Source: Bacteroidales bacterium | GTDB taxonomy: Bacteria > Bacteroidota > Bacteroidia > Bacteroidales > UBA10428 | Length of the DNA: 40,392 nucleotides | Direction of reading: 5' to 3' | NCBI GenBank assembly: GCA_016936215.1 | Contig: JAFGPL010000035.1 | Coordinates: 1 to 40,392 of the forward strand | Shown here: positions 8,776-17,953 of the stretch, one piece after another | Layout of the letters: the number at the start of each line of letters is the position of its first letter | Numbering within the stretch: the first letter of the stretch is position 1 | Made by a program: the position numbers and the translations under genes | Notes under the pieces: generated by a model | The model's database searches: none | What the model saw: the letters and a program-made list of their open reading frames with translations, nothing else | Told to the model about the DNA's origin: nothing

Positions 8776-10290
8776 TCACTCCTGCTTTACAATCTTTGTT
8801 ACGGCTAAGGTTGTTTGTCCGGTTTTTAAAGTGATAAAATATATTCCCGGTTTAATATCAGACAAATCCAGCGATATTTCACGCTCACCTGAAATAAAAG
8901 TATTGTTAGTATATGATTGAATTAACCGGCCCGAAATATCGTATAGTTCTGCTTTGGCCTTACCTGTTACTACATTATTAAATCTCAGTGAGACGCTGTT
9001 TTTTGCCGGATTAGGATAACAGGTTATATTTACCGAAAGCGAATGATCCCTGGTAAAGGTTGTCAGCCCGGTTTCAAAACACCCGAGGTCGGGCAGGGCG
9101 CCTGCATATGGTAATCCCACGTCCACTCCGGCATCAATCAGGTCGCTGCCTGCGACGAGGTGCATATAATTTATTGAAGGAAGGCTTCCGTCTGCTTTAC
9201 GCGGTCCGTAGGCTGCTGTTTCATCCAGGCTTATAAAGTCAGATTCGGTAACCGTAAACGGGCTTAGCCAACTGTTTTTATCCTGCTGTGCGAAGCTGCC
9301 TATCTCGGCTGAACCATTAAAGCTGGCACAGTTTTTTACAATAAGAACTTTTCCCGCTGCAAGCTCCTGTGATATCCTGAAATTAGCTGTAAGATTTGCA
9401 TGTCCTGTACAGTTATATAAGGTCATCGAGCCTTTATTGTTATTCTGGTCAAACCCTTTGGCTTTGTTAGAAAAAGCCAGGCAATTTTTCAGGGTAAAAT
9501 TATGTTTCAGGGTTTTATCATCGCTTCCGCCCATTTTAAAACCATTGCCATTTGCCTGTGAACCCGGGTCGGTTCCGTTCTCAAGATAACCATTTTCAAA
9601 AGCCCAGCAGTTTTCTGCCGAATTGGTTACATCATCGGTACCCCTTAAATAGCCATCCCATCCGTCGTCACAGTTTTTCCAGGCACGGCAGCCATAAAAC
9701 CAGTTGCCGCTGCCCACGTCCATCTTTGGGGCAAAACCGTCAGCATCTCCATAATCGGTCGGATCGGCATTGAAATAAGAGTCGCAGTTAATAATCTTAT
9801 TATTTGCAGCCCCTTTGTCAAGTTGCATTCCCGAATCCCTGTTTCTGTAAAATGCACAGTGTTCAATAATATTGTTGCTCCCGCCTTCAATTTTCATCCC
9901 ATTGTCGCCGGCACCGGTAATGTCAATGCCTTTAATATGCCAGTAGTCACCGGTAAGTTTTATACCCCTCCCGCCAAATGCCTGGTCTGAAAAATCGAGT
10001 ATGGCTCGTTCGCCCGGGTAGCTGATGAGTGAGATCTTGGCATTTTCTGCCCCGTCTTTTGAAATATTAATGGTTGTGACAAGTTGATAGGTGCCGCCTC
10101 TTACATAAATGGTTTCTCCCGGTTCTGCCTCACCGATTGCCTTTTCTATGGTGGCAAACGGATTATCAATAGTCCCGGTATTATTGTCATTGCCTGTGGT
10201 CGAAACATAATATGGCTGGCTGTAAGTGCAATACATTAGGGATACCAATACTGCCACTGTCAATATTTTAATGTGATTTAATGATTTCAT
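8776..10290 (-). CDS. PL9-family pectate lyase with T9SS sorting domain
   Basis: A secreted right-handed beta-helix lyase predicted to cleave polygalacturonate by beta-elimination. The 504-residue protein has a signal peptide ending at SQ-PYYVSTTG. The beta-helix contains the PL9 landmarks DGFAPKMDVGSGN, CDDGWDGY and NGFKMGG. Lys252 in the last motif corresponds to the catalytic lysine described for Pel9A, and the surrounding Asp residues fit its calcium site. The last 80 or so residues form a type A sorting domain (CYPNPAKNSV ... LYDISGR ... PGIYFITL ... KIVKQ), so it should be exported by T9SS. An in-frame upstream start at 10371 would add 27 basic/aromatic residues before the leader; the ATG at 10290 is chosen because it starts the signal peptide and lies downstream of a -7 box. 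Confidence 0.85.
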   Translation of the reverse strand: MKSLNHIKILTVAVLVSLMYCTYSQPYYVSTTGNDNNTGTIDNPFATIEKAIGEAEPGETIYVRGGTYQLVTTINISKDGAENAKISLISYPGERAILDFSDQAFGGRGIKLTGDYWHIKGIDITGAGDNGMKIEGGSNNIIEHCAFYRNRDSGMQLDKGAANNKIINCDSYFNADPTDYGDADGFAPKMDVGSGNWFYGCRAWKNCDDGWDGYLRGTDDVTNSAENCWAFENGYLENGTDPGSQANGNGFKMGGSDDKTLKHNFTLKNCLAFSNKAKGFDQNNNKGSMTLYNCTGHANLTANFRISQELAAGKVLIVKNCASFNGSAEIGSFAQQDKNSWLSPFTVTESDFISLDETAAYGPRKADGSLPSINYMHLVAGSDLIDAGVDVGLPYAGALPDLGCFETGLTTFTRDHSLSVNITCYPNPAKNSVSLRFNNVVTGKAKAELYDISGRLIQSYTNNTFISGEREISLDLSDIKPGIYFITLKTGQTTLAVTKIVKQE

Positions 10291-10329
10291 TTCAAAACGA
10301 TTAATTTTCCACAACATTTTCATAAAGCA

Positions 10330-10337
10330 CAAATATA
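10330..10337 (-). promoter_or_regulatory. -7 promoter box for the PL9 pectate lyase
   Basis: On the minus strand this reads TATATTTG, a full match to TAnnTTTG, 39 bases upstream of the chosen ATG. It also argues against the upstream in-frame start at 10371. The -33 element is not clear. Confidence 0.45.
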
Positions 10338-10472
10338 GGGAGTATCTTTTGAAAAAAACCTTAAAAATCATTTATTAGCCTGATTCCCCAGGTTATTAAT
10401 TTCTATATCGAAAAACCATTCAGTTAATTTTTAAAACTGGCATTGCCAAACCTGTAACTCTGAACATTTTTC

Positions 10473-10480
10473 TATATTTG
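10473..10480 (+). promoter_or_regulatory. -7 promoter box for rlmD
   Basis: TATATTTG matches TAnnTTTG and lies 17 bases before the rlmD ATG, giving a very short leader as is common for housekeeping genes in this phylum. No convincing TTTG at -33. Confidence 0.45.
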
Positions 10481-10497
10481 CAGCTCATAAAACAGGA

Positions 10498-11907
10498 ATG
10501 GGAAGAAAGAAAAAATATCCGGTCATTGAGCACCTTGAAATAGTTGATATAGCAGCCGAGGGAAAATCTATCGGCAAACACGAAGGAATGATTGTATTTG
10601 TTCCGCAGGTTATTCCGGGAGATATTGTGGATGTGCAGATAAAAAGAAAGAAAAAGAATTTTATGGAAGGATTTGTTGTCAACTTTCATAAATATTCAGA
10701 TAAAAGGATAGAACCGTTCTGCGAACATTTCGGAGTTTGTGGCGGCTGCAAATGGCAACACCTCCCCTACAGCGAACAATTGAAATACAAACAGAAACAG
10801 GTGACAGACAGCCTTGAACGCATCGGGAAGGTTGAGATTCAACAATTGCTTTCTATAATCCCGTCTGAAAATGAGATTTATTACAGGAACAAGCTTGAAT
10901 ACACGTTTTCTGAAAACCGCTGGCTTACAGATGAAGAGGTCAAAAGCGGTGCAGAGATTGAAGACAGGTATGCGCTTGGTTTTCATATTCCTGGAAGATT
11001 TGACAGGGTACTTGATATTAAAAAGTGTTACCTGCAGGATGATCTTTCAAACAGAATACGGCTGGCTGTAAGAGATTTTTCCATAAAGAACAATTACAGG
11101 TTTTTTGATCAGGTAAAACGGGAGGGATTTCTTCGAAACCTGATTATAAGAAATACCATTTCAGGTGAATGGATGGTGTTGATTTCATTTTTTGAAAATA
11201 AAGAAGAAGAGATACGGGCATTGCTTGAACATTTAGCTTCAGCATTTCCACAGATAACTTCGCTGATGTATGTTATCAATCCCAAGGGCAACGATACCAT
11301 CAACGATCTGGATATTATCCTTTTCAAAGGCAGGGAGTATATAACCGAGAGATTTGAAGATATTAACTTTAAAATCGGTCCGAAATCTTTTTTTCAGACC
11401 AACTCAAAACAGGCTTTAAAACTGTATGGAGTTGCACGTGAATTCGCCGGTTTAACGGGAAGTGAGACTGTATACGACTTATACACCGGTACAGGTACCA
11501 TAGCCTTGTTTGTAGCCCGATTATGCAGGAAAGTTATTGGTATTGAGTATGTGCCGGAAGCAATTGAAGACGCCAAAATGAATGCTGTAGAAAACAATAT
11601 AAAAAATGCCTGTTTCTACGCGGGTGACATAAAAGAGGTTTTGAGTGATGCCTTTGTTGAAGCGCATGGAAGGCCAGATGTAATGATTATTGATCCGCCA
11701 CGGGCAGGCATGATACCCGATGTTGTGGCACAGATATTGAAAACAGCCCCTGCGCGTATTGTTTATGTAAGTTGTAATCCTGCCACCCAGGCACGCGATA
11801 TACAACTGATGTCTGAAAAATATGAGTTACAGAAAGTTCAGCCCGTAGACATGTTTCCGCATACACATCATGTAGAGAATGTGGTACTGATGGTAAGAAA
11901 AATATAG
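10498..11907 (+). CDS. rlmD: 23S rRNA (uracil-C5)-methyltransferase, RlmD/RumA type
   Basis: SAM-dependent enzyme that methylates a uracil at C5 in 23S rRNA (U1939 in E. coli numbering for RlmD). The 469-residue protein has an N-terminal TRAM domain (about 10-65). An iron-sulfur cluster site follows, built from Cys75, Cys81 and Cys84 in CEHFGVCGGC plus Cys177 in KKCYLQ. The C-terminal Rossmann methyltransferase has the SAM motif YDLYTGTGTIALF, the DPPRAGM motif, and the catalytic Cys426 in YVSCNPAT. The basic start MGRKKKYP is typical of Bacteroidota members. It is a housekeeping gene placed between two pectin-degradation genes and is read divergently from the PL9 gene. Paralogous U747 or tRNA U54 specificity cannot be fully excluded. 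Confidence 0.9.
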   Translation: MGRKKKYPVIEHLEIVDIAAEGKSIGKHEGMIVFVPQVIPGDIVDVQIKRKKKNFMEGFVVNFHKYSDKRIEPFCEHFGVCGGCKWQHLPYSEQLKYKQKQVTDSLERIGKVEIQQLLSIIPSENEIYYRNKLEYTFSENRWLTDEEVKSGAEIEDRYALGFHIPGRFDRVLDIKKCYLQDDLSNRIRLAVRDFSIKNNYRFFDQVKREGFLRNLIIRNTISGEWMVLISFFENKEEEIRALLEHLASAFPQITSLMYVINPKGNDTINDLDIILFKGREYITERFEDINFKIGPKSFFQTNSKQALKLYGVAREFAGLTGSETVYDLYTGTGTIALFVARLCRKVIGIEYVPEAIEDAKMNAVENNIKNACFYAGDIKEVLSDAFVEAHGRPDVMIIDPPRAGMIPDVVAQILKTAPARIVYVSCNPATQARDIQLMSEKYELQKVQPVDMFPHTHHVENVVLMVRKI

Positions 11908-12083
11908 TTTTACACCCTTTCAATCCCGGTTCCTATTGCCTATAGCCGTTTTTAATTGCCCGTCAAAGCAGGTAAAACAATTCCGTCCCTTTCAGAAAAA
12001 TTCTGAGACCAATTAATCTTTCAATCCGAAAGCAGTCAAAGAATAATAAGACTGTTTTTGGAAAAAAATTTCCTTATCCGTCA

Positions 12084-12107
12084 AATTTTACCTTTATTTC
12101 AGCCAAT
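12084..12107 (+). promoter_or_regulatory. Candidate HTCS operator upstream of GH3 (weak member)
   Basis: AATTTTAC, eight bases, then CAGCCAAT, 71 bases before the GH3 start codon. The same AATTTTAC and CAGCCAAT blocks occur upstream of PL11 with six bases between them, and a related site precedes susC. A second direct half-site is only faint here (AATACAAT directly downstream). Assignment to the HTCS is inference. Confidence 0.3.
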
Positions 12108-12177
12108 ACAATCACTGACTGAAGCCGTGAATTCAGTTTTTTTACAAATAGTTTTAACTTATATAAATTGCTTTAGA

Positions 12178-14583
12178 ATGAGACAAATAAAACAAGCTCT
12201 ATTTTTTTGTTTTCTTTGCACAACTTCAGTATTATTGTTTGCACAGGTAAAAAAGGTGGAAGTTTTTCACCAAAACTGGATAGACTTTAATAAAAATGGT
12301 ATTAAGGATATTTATGAAGATACTTCACACGATATAGATGAAAGAGTTGAAGACTTATTGTCGCAAATGAACATTGAAGAAAAAACCTGTCAAATGGTTA
12401 CCCTGTATGGTTTTGGCAGGGTTCTGAAAGATGAGTTACCTACTGATGCCTGGAAAAATGAACTATGGAAGGATGGTATTGGAAATATTGATGAACACCT
12501 GGGTAATACAACTTTCAGGCGTCAAACAGAGACAAAATATTCATATCCTTATTCAAGGCATGCAGAAGCAATCAACTTCATCCAGAAATGGTTTATTGAG
12601 GAAACCAGACTTGGTATTCCTGTCGATTTTACGATTGAAGGAATCAGGGGGCTGGCTCACGACAGGGCTACCAACTTTCCGGCAAATATCGGTTTGGGGA
12701 GTACCTGGGATAAAGAGCTTGCATACAATATGGGACAAGTTATCGGCAGGGAAGCAAAAGTGCTGGGGTATACCAATGTATACAGCCCGATACTAGACCT
12801 GGCAAGAGACCCGAGATGGGGAAGGGTAGTTGAATGCCTTGGTGAAGATCCTTTTCTGGTGGCAGAAATGGGTGTGAACATTGCCGCAGGCATACAAAAT
12901 GAAGGTGTTGTTTCCTCTCCAAAGCATTTTGCCGTGTATAGTACACCTGTTGGGGGACGGGATGGTGAAGCGCGTACCGATCCACATGTTACCCTGCGCG
13001 AGATGCACCAGGTGAACCTCTACCCGTTTGAGCAGGTTTTTCTCAGGGCCAATGTGCTCGGGGTGATGAGTTCATACAACGATTATGACGGAATTCCAGT
13101 CACTGGGAGTTATTATTTTCTCACCGAACTGTTAAGAAATAAATATAAATTCAAAGGTTATGTTGTATCCGATAGCGATGCTGTAGAATTTCTGCATACA
13201 AAACACAAGGTAGCCAAAGATTACAAAGATGCAATAAAGCAATGTGTGGAGGCCGGGTTAAACATTCGTACTAATTTTACACCACCAGAGGTTTATGTGA
13301 TTCCCCTTCGGGAGCTAATCCGTGAAGGATCGCTCTCTATGGATGTTGTAAACCAGCGTGTAAGGGAAATTCTTTGGGTGAAGTTCAAAATTGGTCTTTT
13401 TGACCATCCCCTTACTGATAACCCTGCCGAAGCAGATAAAGTTGTGAGGTCAGGAGAACATCGTGAATTGGCAAAAAAGGCTTCTTACGAATCGCTGGTT
13501 TTGCTAAAAAACGAAGGGAATTTATTGCCACTTGATAAAAACAAATATAAATCGGTGCTGGTGGTGGGGCCAAATGCTGATAATATTTCGCATTCACTGT
13601 GCCGGTATGGCCCAAATAATGTGGATATTGTGAGCGTATATGAAGGACTCAAAAGAAAGATTGCATCCGGATCAAATGTAAGACATGCCAAAGGATGTTC
13701 GGTTCAGCCAGATAACATGCTGGAACTCGAAATGTATTATACTCCTCCCCGGGATGAAGAAAAAAAACTGATTGATGAAGCCGTTGAACTTGCGAAGGAA
13801 GCCGATATCATTATCGCAGTCCTGGGTGATAACCCAGGCACTGTGGGAGAAAGCAAATCACGGACATCTTTAGGTTTAAGTGGTTACCAGGAGACACTGT
13901 TGAGAAATCTGTATGAAACAGGTGTGCCGGTTGTTTTGGTTTTGATTAACGGAAGGCCTGTTACTATTAACTGGGCTGATAAATATATACCTGCCATATT
14001 GGAGGCATGGTTCCCCGGGGAATTTGGAGGGGAAGCAATTGCCGATGCCTTATTTGGTGACTATAACCCGGGAGGCAAACTTCCGGTCACTTTTCCTGCC
14101 TCAGTGGGGCAAATACCATTTGCATTTCCTTATAAACCCGCTGCACATGCAGGTCAGGGAAACGGAAAATCCAGGGTGATAGAAGGCTTATATCCGTTTG
14201 GCTATGGATTAAGCTATACCTCTTTTGATTATTCAGCGCTTACAATTTCCCCAGATGTTTCGACAGGTGATGAGGATATCTGTATTTCTTTTACTCTTAA
14301 GAATACAGGCAAGTTTGACGGCGATGAGGTGGTGCAGCTATATTTCAGCGATCTGGTTAGCAGTGTTACGGTTTATGAGAAACAGTTGAGAGGTTTTGAA
14401 CGGGTTCACCTGAAACCAAGGGAAGAGAAAATAGTAAAGTTTATAATTAAACCTTTGCATTTATCGTTATTGAATAAAGAAATGGAAAGGGTCCTGGAAC
14501 CCGGTGAATTTGAGATCCTTATCGGAAGTTCATCCGATGATATAAGACTTAGAAAGTTAATAAGAATTACCAATGAAAAATAA
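12178..14583 (+). CDS. Glycoside hydrolase family 3 (beta-glucosidase/beta-xylosidase-like)
   Basis: A secreted retaining glycosidase that removes terminal beta-linked sugars. The 801-residue protein has a signal peptide (MRQIKQALFFCFLCTTSVLLFAQ leader), then the GH3 TIM barrel with the conserved KHF motif and the nucleophile Asp332 in VVSDSDAV. The second alpha/beta domain carries Glu558 in VGES-KSR, the likely acid/base. A fibronectin-III-like C-terminal domain follows (about 700-800). Its length fits the three-domain class. An in-frame TTG at 12058 would bury the signal peptide behind 40 residues, so the ATG at 12178 is used. No lipobox and no T9SS domain, so it is probably periplasmic. 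Substrate (glucose, xylose or arabinose) is not decided; the pectin context suggests side-chain trimming. Confidence 0.88.
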   Translation: MRQIKQALFFCFLCTTSVLLFAQVKKVEVFHQNWIDFNKNGIKDIYEDTSHDIDERVEDLLSQMNIEEKTCQMVTLYGFGRVLKDELPTDAWKNELWKDGIGNIDEHLGNTTFRRQTETKYSYPYSRHAEAINFIQKWFIEETRLGIPVDFTIEGIRGLAHDRATNFPANIGLGSTWDKELAYNMGQVIGREAKVLGYTNVYSPILDLARDPRWGRVVECLGEDPFLVAEMGVNIAAGIQNEGVVSSPKHFAVYSTPVGGRDGEARTDPHVTLREMHQVNLYPFEQVFLRANVLGVMSSYNDYDGIPVTGSYYFLTELLRNKYKFKGYVVSDSDAVEFLHTKHKVAKDYKDAIKQCVEAGLNIRTNFTPPEVYVIPLRELIREGSLSMDVVNQRVREILWVKFKIGLFDHPLTDNPAEADKVVRSGEHRELAKKASYESLVLLKNEGNLLPLDKNKYKSVLVVGPNADNISHSLCRYGPNNVDIVSVYEGLKRKIASGSNVRHAKGCSVQPDNMLELEMYYTPPRDEEKKLIDEAVELAKEADIIIAVLGDNPGTVGESKSRTSLGLSGYQETLLRNLYETGVPVVLVLINGRPVTINWADKYIPAILEAWFPGEFGGEAIADALFGDYNPGGKLPVTFPASVGQIPFAFPYKPAAHAGQGNGKSRVIEGLYPFGYGLSYTSFDYSALTISPDVSTGDEDICISFTLKNTGKFDGDEVVQLYFSDLVSSVTVYEKQLRGFERVHLKPREEKIVKFIIKPLHLSLLNKEMERVLEPGEFEILIGSSSDDIRLRKLIRITNEK

Positions 14584-14591
14584 ATAGGTAC

Positions 14592-14625
14592 AATTTTACT
14601 TTTTTCAGCCAATTTTACATTTTTC
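14592..14625 (+). promoter_or_regulatory. Direct-repeat site upstream of PL11, candidate HTCS operator
   Basis: Two 15-base direct repeats, AATTTTACTTTTTTC at 14592-14606 and AATTTTACATTTTTC at 14611-14625, differ at one base and are spaced 19 bases start to start, about two helical turns. AraC-type regulators commonly bind such direct half-sites. The site begins nine bases after the GH3 stop codon and 198 bases before the PL11 start. A similar pair precedes susC. Confidence 0.4.
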
Positions 14626-14789
14626 ATGAAATATTAGCCAAACTTCGGGACTATTTGTTGCTTGAAAAATGAACTGGTACGTTTACATTTATTTCAAAAA
14701 TCAATTTCTTTTTAAACGAATCCCGGAATATTGAAAGGGTTAATTTTATAAAAATAATTGAAAAGGCAATCATTTAAATTTTGCATGAT

Positions 14790-17732
14790 ATGAAACAGTT
14801 TTTATGTTCACTCCTTATCTTGCTATGCACTTTACAGGTTTATTCTCAGCGCAAAATGGAAAAACTTGAAAGAGGGCTTGTGGCTGTTAGAAAATCAGCT
14901 ACTCAAGTTTTTTTAAGCTGGAGGGTTTATGGCACCGAATTTAATGAGAATGTGAGTTTTAACCTTTACAGGGATGATGTTTTGATTTCTTCAGGTTTAA
15001 ACGTTTCTAACTATACCGATACCATAAGTACCAATGGTAATTATCAGGTTGCGGCTGTTGTGGATGACATTGAACAAAAAAAGTCTGCTGCGTCTCCTGT
15101 TAATACTTATCTTCATGGAAGTAATACCCTGGCATGCATAAAAATCCCCATTAATAACCTACCCGGGTATAATACACAGGCTATCTGGACTGGCGACCTA
15201 GACGGCGACGGGGAATATGATTTTGTTTTATGTAAAATCAACTGGGCCGAAAATACCCCAATTATCCTTGAGGCATATACCCGAAAGGGAGATTTCCTAT
15301 GGAAATACAACTGCGGCCCGAACAGTTACAACAAAGATAACATCAGCCCCGGCTCGTCTGCTTTTTGCATGGGGCATGGTGATAACCTTACCGTTCATGA
15401 TATTAACAATGATGGTTTTGCAGAAGTAATTGTGCGGTCAGCAAATGGTGTAATATTTGGCGATGGAAAAATACTGGAATCAAATTTTGGGAATAGCAAA
15501 CAATTTATTACAATACTGGAGGGCACTACAGGCAAAGAAATTGCCCGTGCCGAGGTTCCTGAAGACTTTATCAATATCGGCCCTATGAACGGGCATATGG
15601 GCATTGCTTATTTGGATGGTGTTAACCCAAGTGTGGTTTGGTCCTCAAAAAACAGGAGGGCTGACAAAGGATTTAATATGTTGGTTTCAACATATAACTG
15701 GCAGAATGACTCTTTAGTCCTGAATTGGAAATTCAACCGGGAAACATCTGGAATAAACATGGCTGATGGTCATAATATAAGGATTATTGATGTAGACGGA
15801 GATGGTAAGGACGAAATTACCCCTTTCGGTTATTGTCTGGATGATGACGGTTCTTTACTATATTCTTTGGCCGGTCAATATGTTGAACATGGCGACCGTT
15901 TTTTCATTGGGGACATGGACCCTTCCCGCGAGGGTCTTGAAGGATATGGTATCCAACAGGGTTATAGCGCTATTGGAATAATATGGTATTACTACGATGC
16001 CAAAACAGGACAGATCATACATCAGCAACTTGAAGACCCTATTGTAGGAAACGATTATGCCAGGGGATATGTTGGTGATATGGATCCAAGATACCCATAT
16101 TTTGAATTTTTTACATTTACCGACGGATTGTACAATGTAAACGGTACCAGGATCACCACCTCCAAACCTGATTCGTATCCCAACCTTAGAATTTGGTGGG
16201 ATGGTGACTTGCTTAGCGAAAACCTCGATAACCTGAAAATGACAAAATGGGATTATATCGCAGATATTGATAATAGTGAGATACGTTTATATACCTTTAG
16301 AAATGTACTTCAGGATCCAAGAAAAACGCCGGCCTTTTATGGCGATATATTAGGCGATTGGAGGGAGGAAGCTGTGTATGCCGCCGATGACGGGAACAGC
16401 ATCCTTATTTTTACAACAGTTGAGTCTACAAATACACGTTTGTATACCCTGCCTCATAACCCGGGTTACAGAAACTGTTTTAACGTGAGGGGATATTACC
16501 AGGGGCATATGGCCGATTTTTATATTGGACATGGCATGGAAGCTCCTCAAAAACCTTCAATTCAAATACTTAATCAGGACAAGGGGAGGAGGTTGCCGGG
16601 GGGCCTTCATTTTATCAGGGCCGTACATTCGGGTTTGTACCTCGATACGACCGATCATGTTTCCCAACAACAAAAACTTGACAATGCCGGACAGGTATGG
16701 GAAATTCATTACCAGGACAGCCTGTGTATAATATTCTCTCCCGCTGCAGGCAAATTTCTGAAATATTTATCTGTTGATACATTATCTGAGATTTTTTTGT
16801 CAGACAGCGCATCATTATTTTACCTTGCTGAATCAGGCCCTCACAGGTTTGTTATTTCGTCCCCTTTCGATACGACCTTTTTAGTGGCAGTGCAAGACAG
16901 TTCACTTGCCGAAGGCGCAAAACTAAAGTGGGACAAAAAATCGGGACAGGAATTCGAATTTCAGATCACTGCAAATTATCTTGACTGCCATAACGATTGG
17001 AAAGGAACTGCAAAATATGATAATTGCGGCGTTTGCAGTGGAGGAAATACCGGCTATTATGCCTGTTCTTCATTGGTCGAGGGATATTATAAGATAAAGT
17101 CCATTAAATCAGGTTTATGTCTTCAGCAAAATGACAGCAGCCTGGTTCTGGGTACCTGTAATAATTCGGCCTCACAAGTATGGAATATTTCAGAAAATGA
17201 ATTTGGCAGTTACTTTATTGTTAACCAGGGTACTGAAAAATATCTGGGCTTTGATTCGATAGCAGCCGGATACGAAATACTTGTAACAAATACAGGACGG
17301 GCATTGAGATTTGAAAAAAACACGACCGGTGATTATTATATAAAATCGCAGCAAAACCCGGCCCTGGGTTTAAGTATTGCCGGCGATAACGAAACCGAAG
17401 GGGCGAAACTCGTACTTGATAAAACAAGCACTTCAGACAGCAATTTGTTTGTACTGGAAAATTATGTTACCGGAATTAATATTGCAGAAAATAGGCCTGA
17501 TGTGAAGATATATCCTAATCCGGCAGTTGATAAAATTATGGTTGAACTTATTGGCCGGGAAGGTGAAGTATTTACGTTTAACCTTTACGATAATCTTGGC
17601 CGCAGGGTATTGTCCATTCCCATCAGTAATAGAGGTACAATAAATATTGGTGATTTGCTTCCGGGTGTTTTCCATGTTAAAATAGTATCTGATAAGTCAT
17701 TGGTTTATTCTTACAGGATTATAAAAATGTGA
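14790..17732 (+). CDS. PL11-family rhamnogalacturonan lyase with ricin-like modules and T9SS sorting domain
   Basis: A secreted lyase predicted to cleave the rhamnogalacturonan I backbone. The 980-residue protein has a signal peptide (MKQFLCSLLILLCTLQVYSQ), a short beta-sandwich (about 25-110) and the PL11 beta-propeller (about 115-595). The propeller has calcium-type loops such as DLDGDGEYD at 136, DINNDGF and DVDGDGKDE at 334. Two ricin/beta-trefoil-like regions follow (about 600-730 and 765-890), separated by a Cys/Gly linker (DNCGVCSGG). The protein ends with a T9SS type A domain (IYPNPAVDK ... YDNLGRRVLS ... PGVFHVKI). The modular tail makes it longer than the simple bacterial PL11 enzymes of about 600 residues. 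A TTG three codons upstream (14781) is less likely than the ATG at 14790. It is read in the same direction as GH3 but 206 bases away, with its own candidate operator. Confidence 0.88.
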   Translation: MKQFLCSLLILLCTLQVYSQRKMEKLERGLVAVRKSATQVFLSWRVYGTEFNENVSFNLYRDDVLISSGLNVSNYTDTISTNGNYQVAAVVDDIEQKKSAASPVNTYLHGSNTLACIKIPINNLPGYNTQAIWTGDLDGDGEYDFVLCKINWAENTPIILEAYTRKGDFLWKYNCGPNSYNKDNISPGSSAFCMGHGDNLTVHDINNDGFAEVIVRSANGVIFGDGKILESNFGNSKQFITILEGTTGKEIARAEVPEDFINIGPMNGHMGIAYLDGVNPSVVWSSKNRRADKGFNMLVSTYNWQNDSLVLNWKFNRETSGINMADGHNIRIIDVDGDGKDEITPFGYCLDDDGSLLYSLAGQYVEHGDRFFIGDMDPSREGLEGYGIQQGYSAIGIIWYYYDAKTGQIIHQQLEDPIVGNDYARGYVGDMDPRYPYFEFFTFTDGLYNVNGTRITTSKPDSYPNLRIWWDGDLLSENLDNLKMTKWDYIADIDNSEIRLYTFRNVLQDPRKTPAFYGDILGDWREEAVYAADDGNSILIFTTVESTNTRLYTLPHNPGYRNCFNVRGYYQGHMADFYIGHGMEAPQKPSIQILNQDKGRRLPGGLHFIRAVHSGLYLDTTDHVSQQQKLDNAGQVWEIHYQDSLCIIFSPAAGKFLKYLSVDTLSEIFLSDSASLFYLAESGPHRFVISSPFDTTFLVAVQDSSLAEGAKLKWDKKSGQEFEFQITANYLDCHNDWKGTAKYDNCGVCSGGNTGYYACSSLVEGYYKIKSIKSGLCLQQNDSSLVLGTCNNSASQVWNISENEFGSYFIVNQGTEKYLGFDSIAAGYEILVTNTGRALRFEKNTTGDYYIKSQQNPALGLSIAGDNETEGAKLVLDKTSTSDSNLFVLENYVTGINIAENRPDVKIYPNPAVDKIMVELIGREGEVFTFNLYDNLGRRVLSIPISNRGTINIGDLLPGVFHVKIVSDKSLVYSYRIIKM

Positions 17733-17953
17733 TAAAGCCGCAAGGTAACCGGTCGAGATTTTATTACAGAACTCAATGCGGATTGATTAAAAATTAAGAG
17801 TGTTGTTGAGCAAAGGGGCAGTGTCGGATACTGTAACATTTTCTTTCGCAATAGGGCATTTATACAATCCTTTTCATGCTTTACCTTTCGGATTGATTAT
17901 GTCCCATCGCCGCTAAAGTTGCATGTAGATGTTGTTTTTTATGGCATTGCCAG

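Noticed and set aside
9552-9773. Plus-strand open frames lying over the PL9, HTCS, SusC/SusD and murA genes
   Set aside because: They are antisense shadows: residue composition is not protein-like, and the minus-strand genes are confidently identified.
10291-10371. Extended N-terminus of the PL9 lyase
   Set aside because: The longer start would be upstream of the TATATTTG -7 box and would hide the signal peptide.
12058-12177. N-terminal extension of the GH3 protein from a TTG at 12058
   Set aside because: It would place 40 residues before an obvious signal peptide and would overlap the candidate operator; the ATG at 12178 fits.
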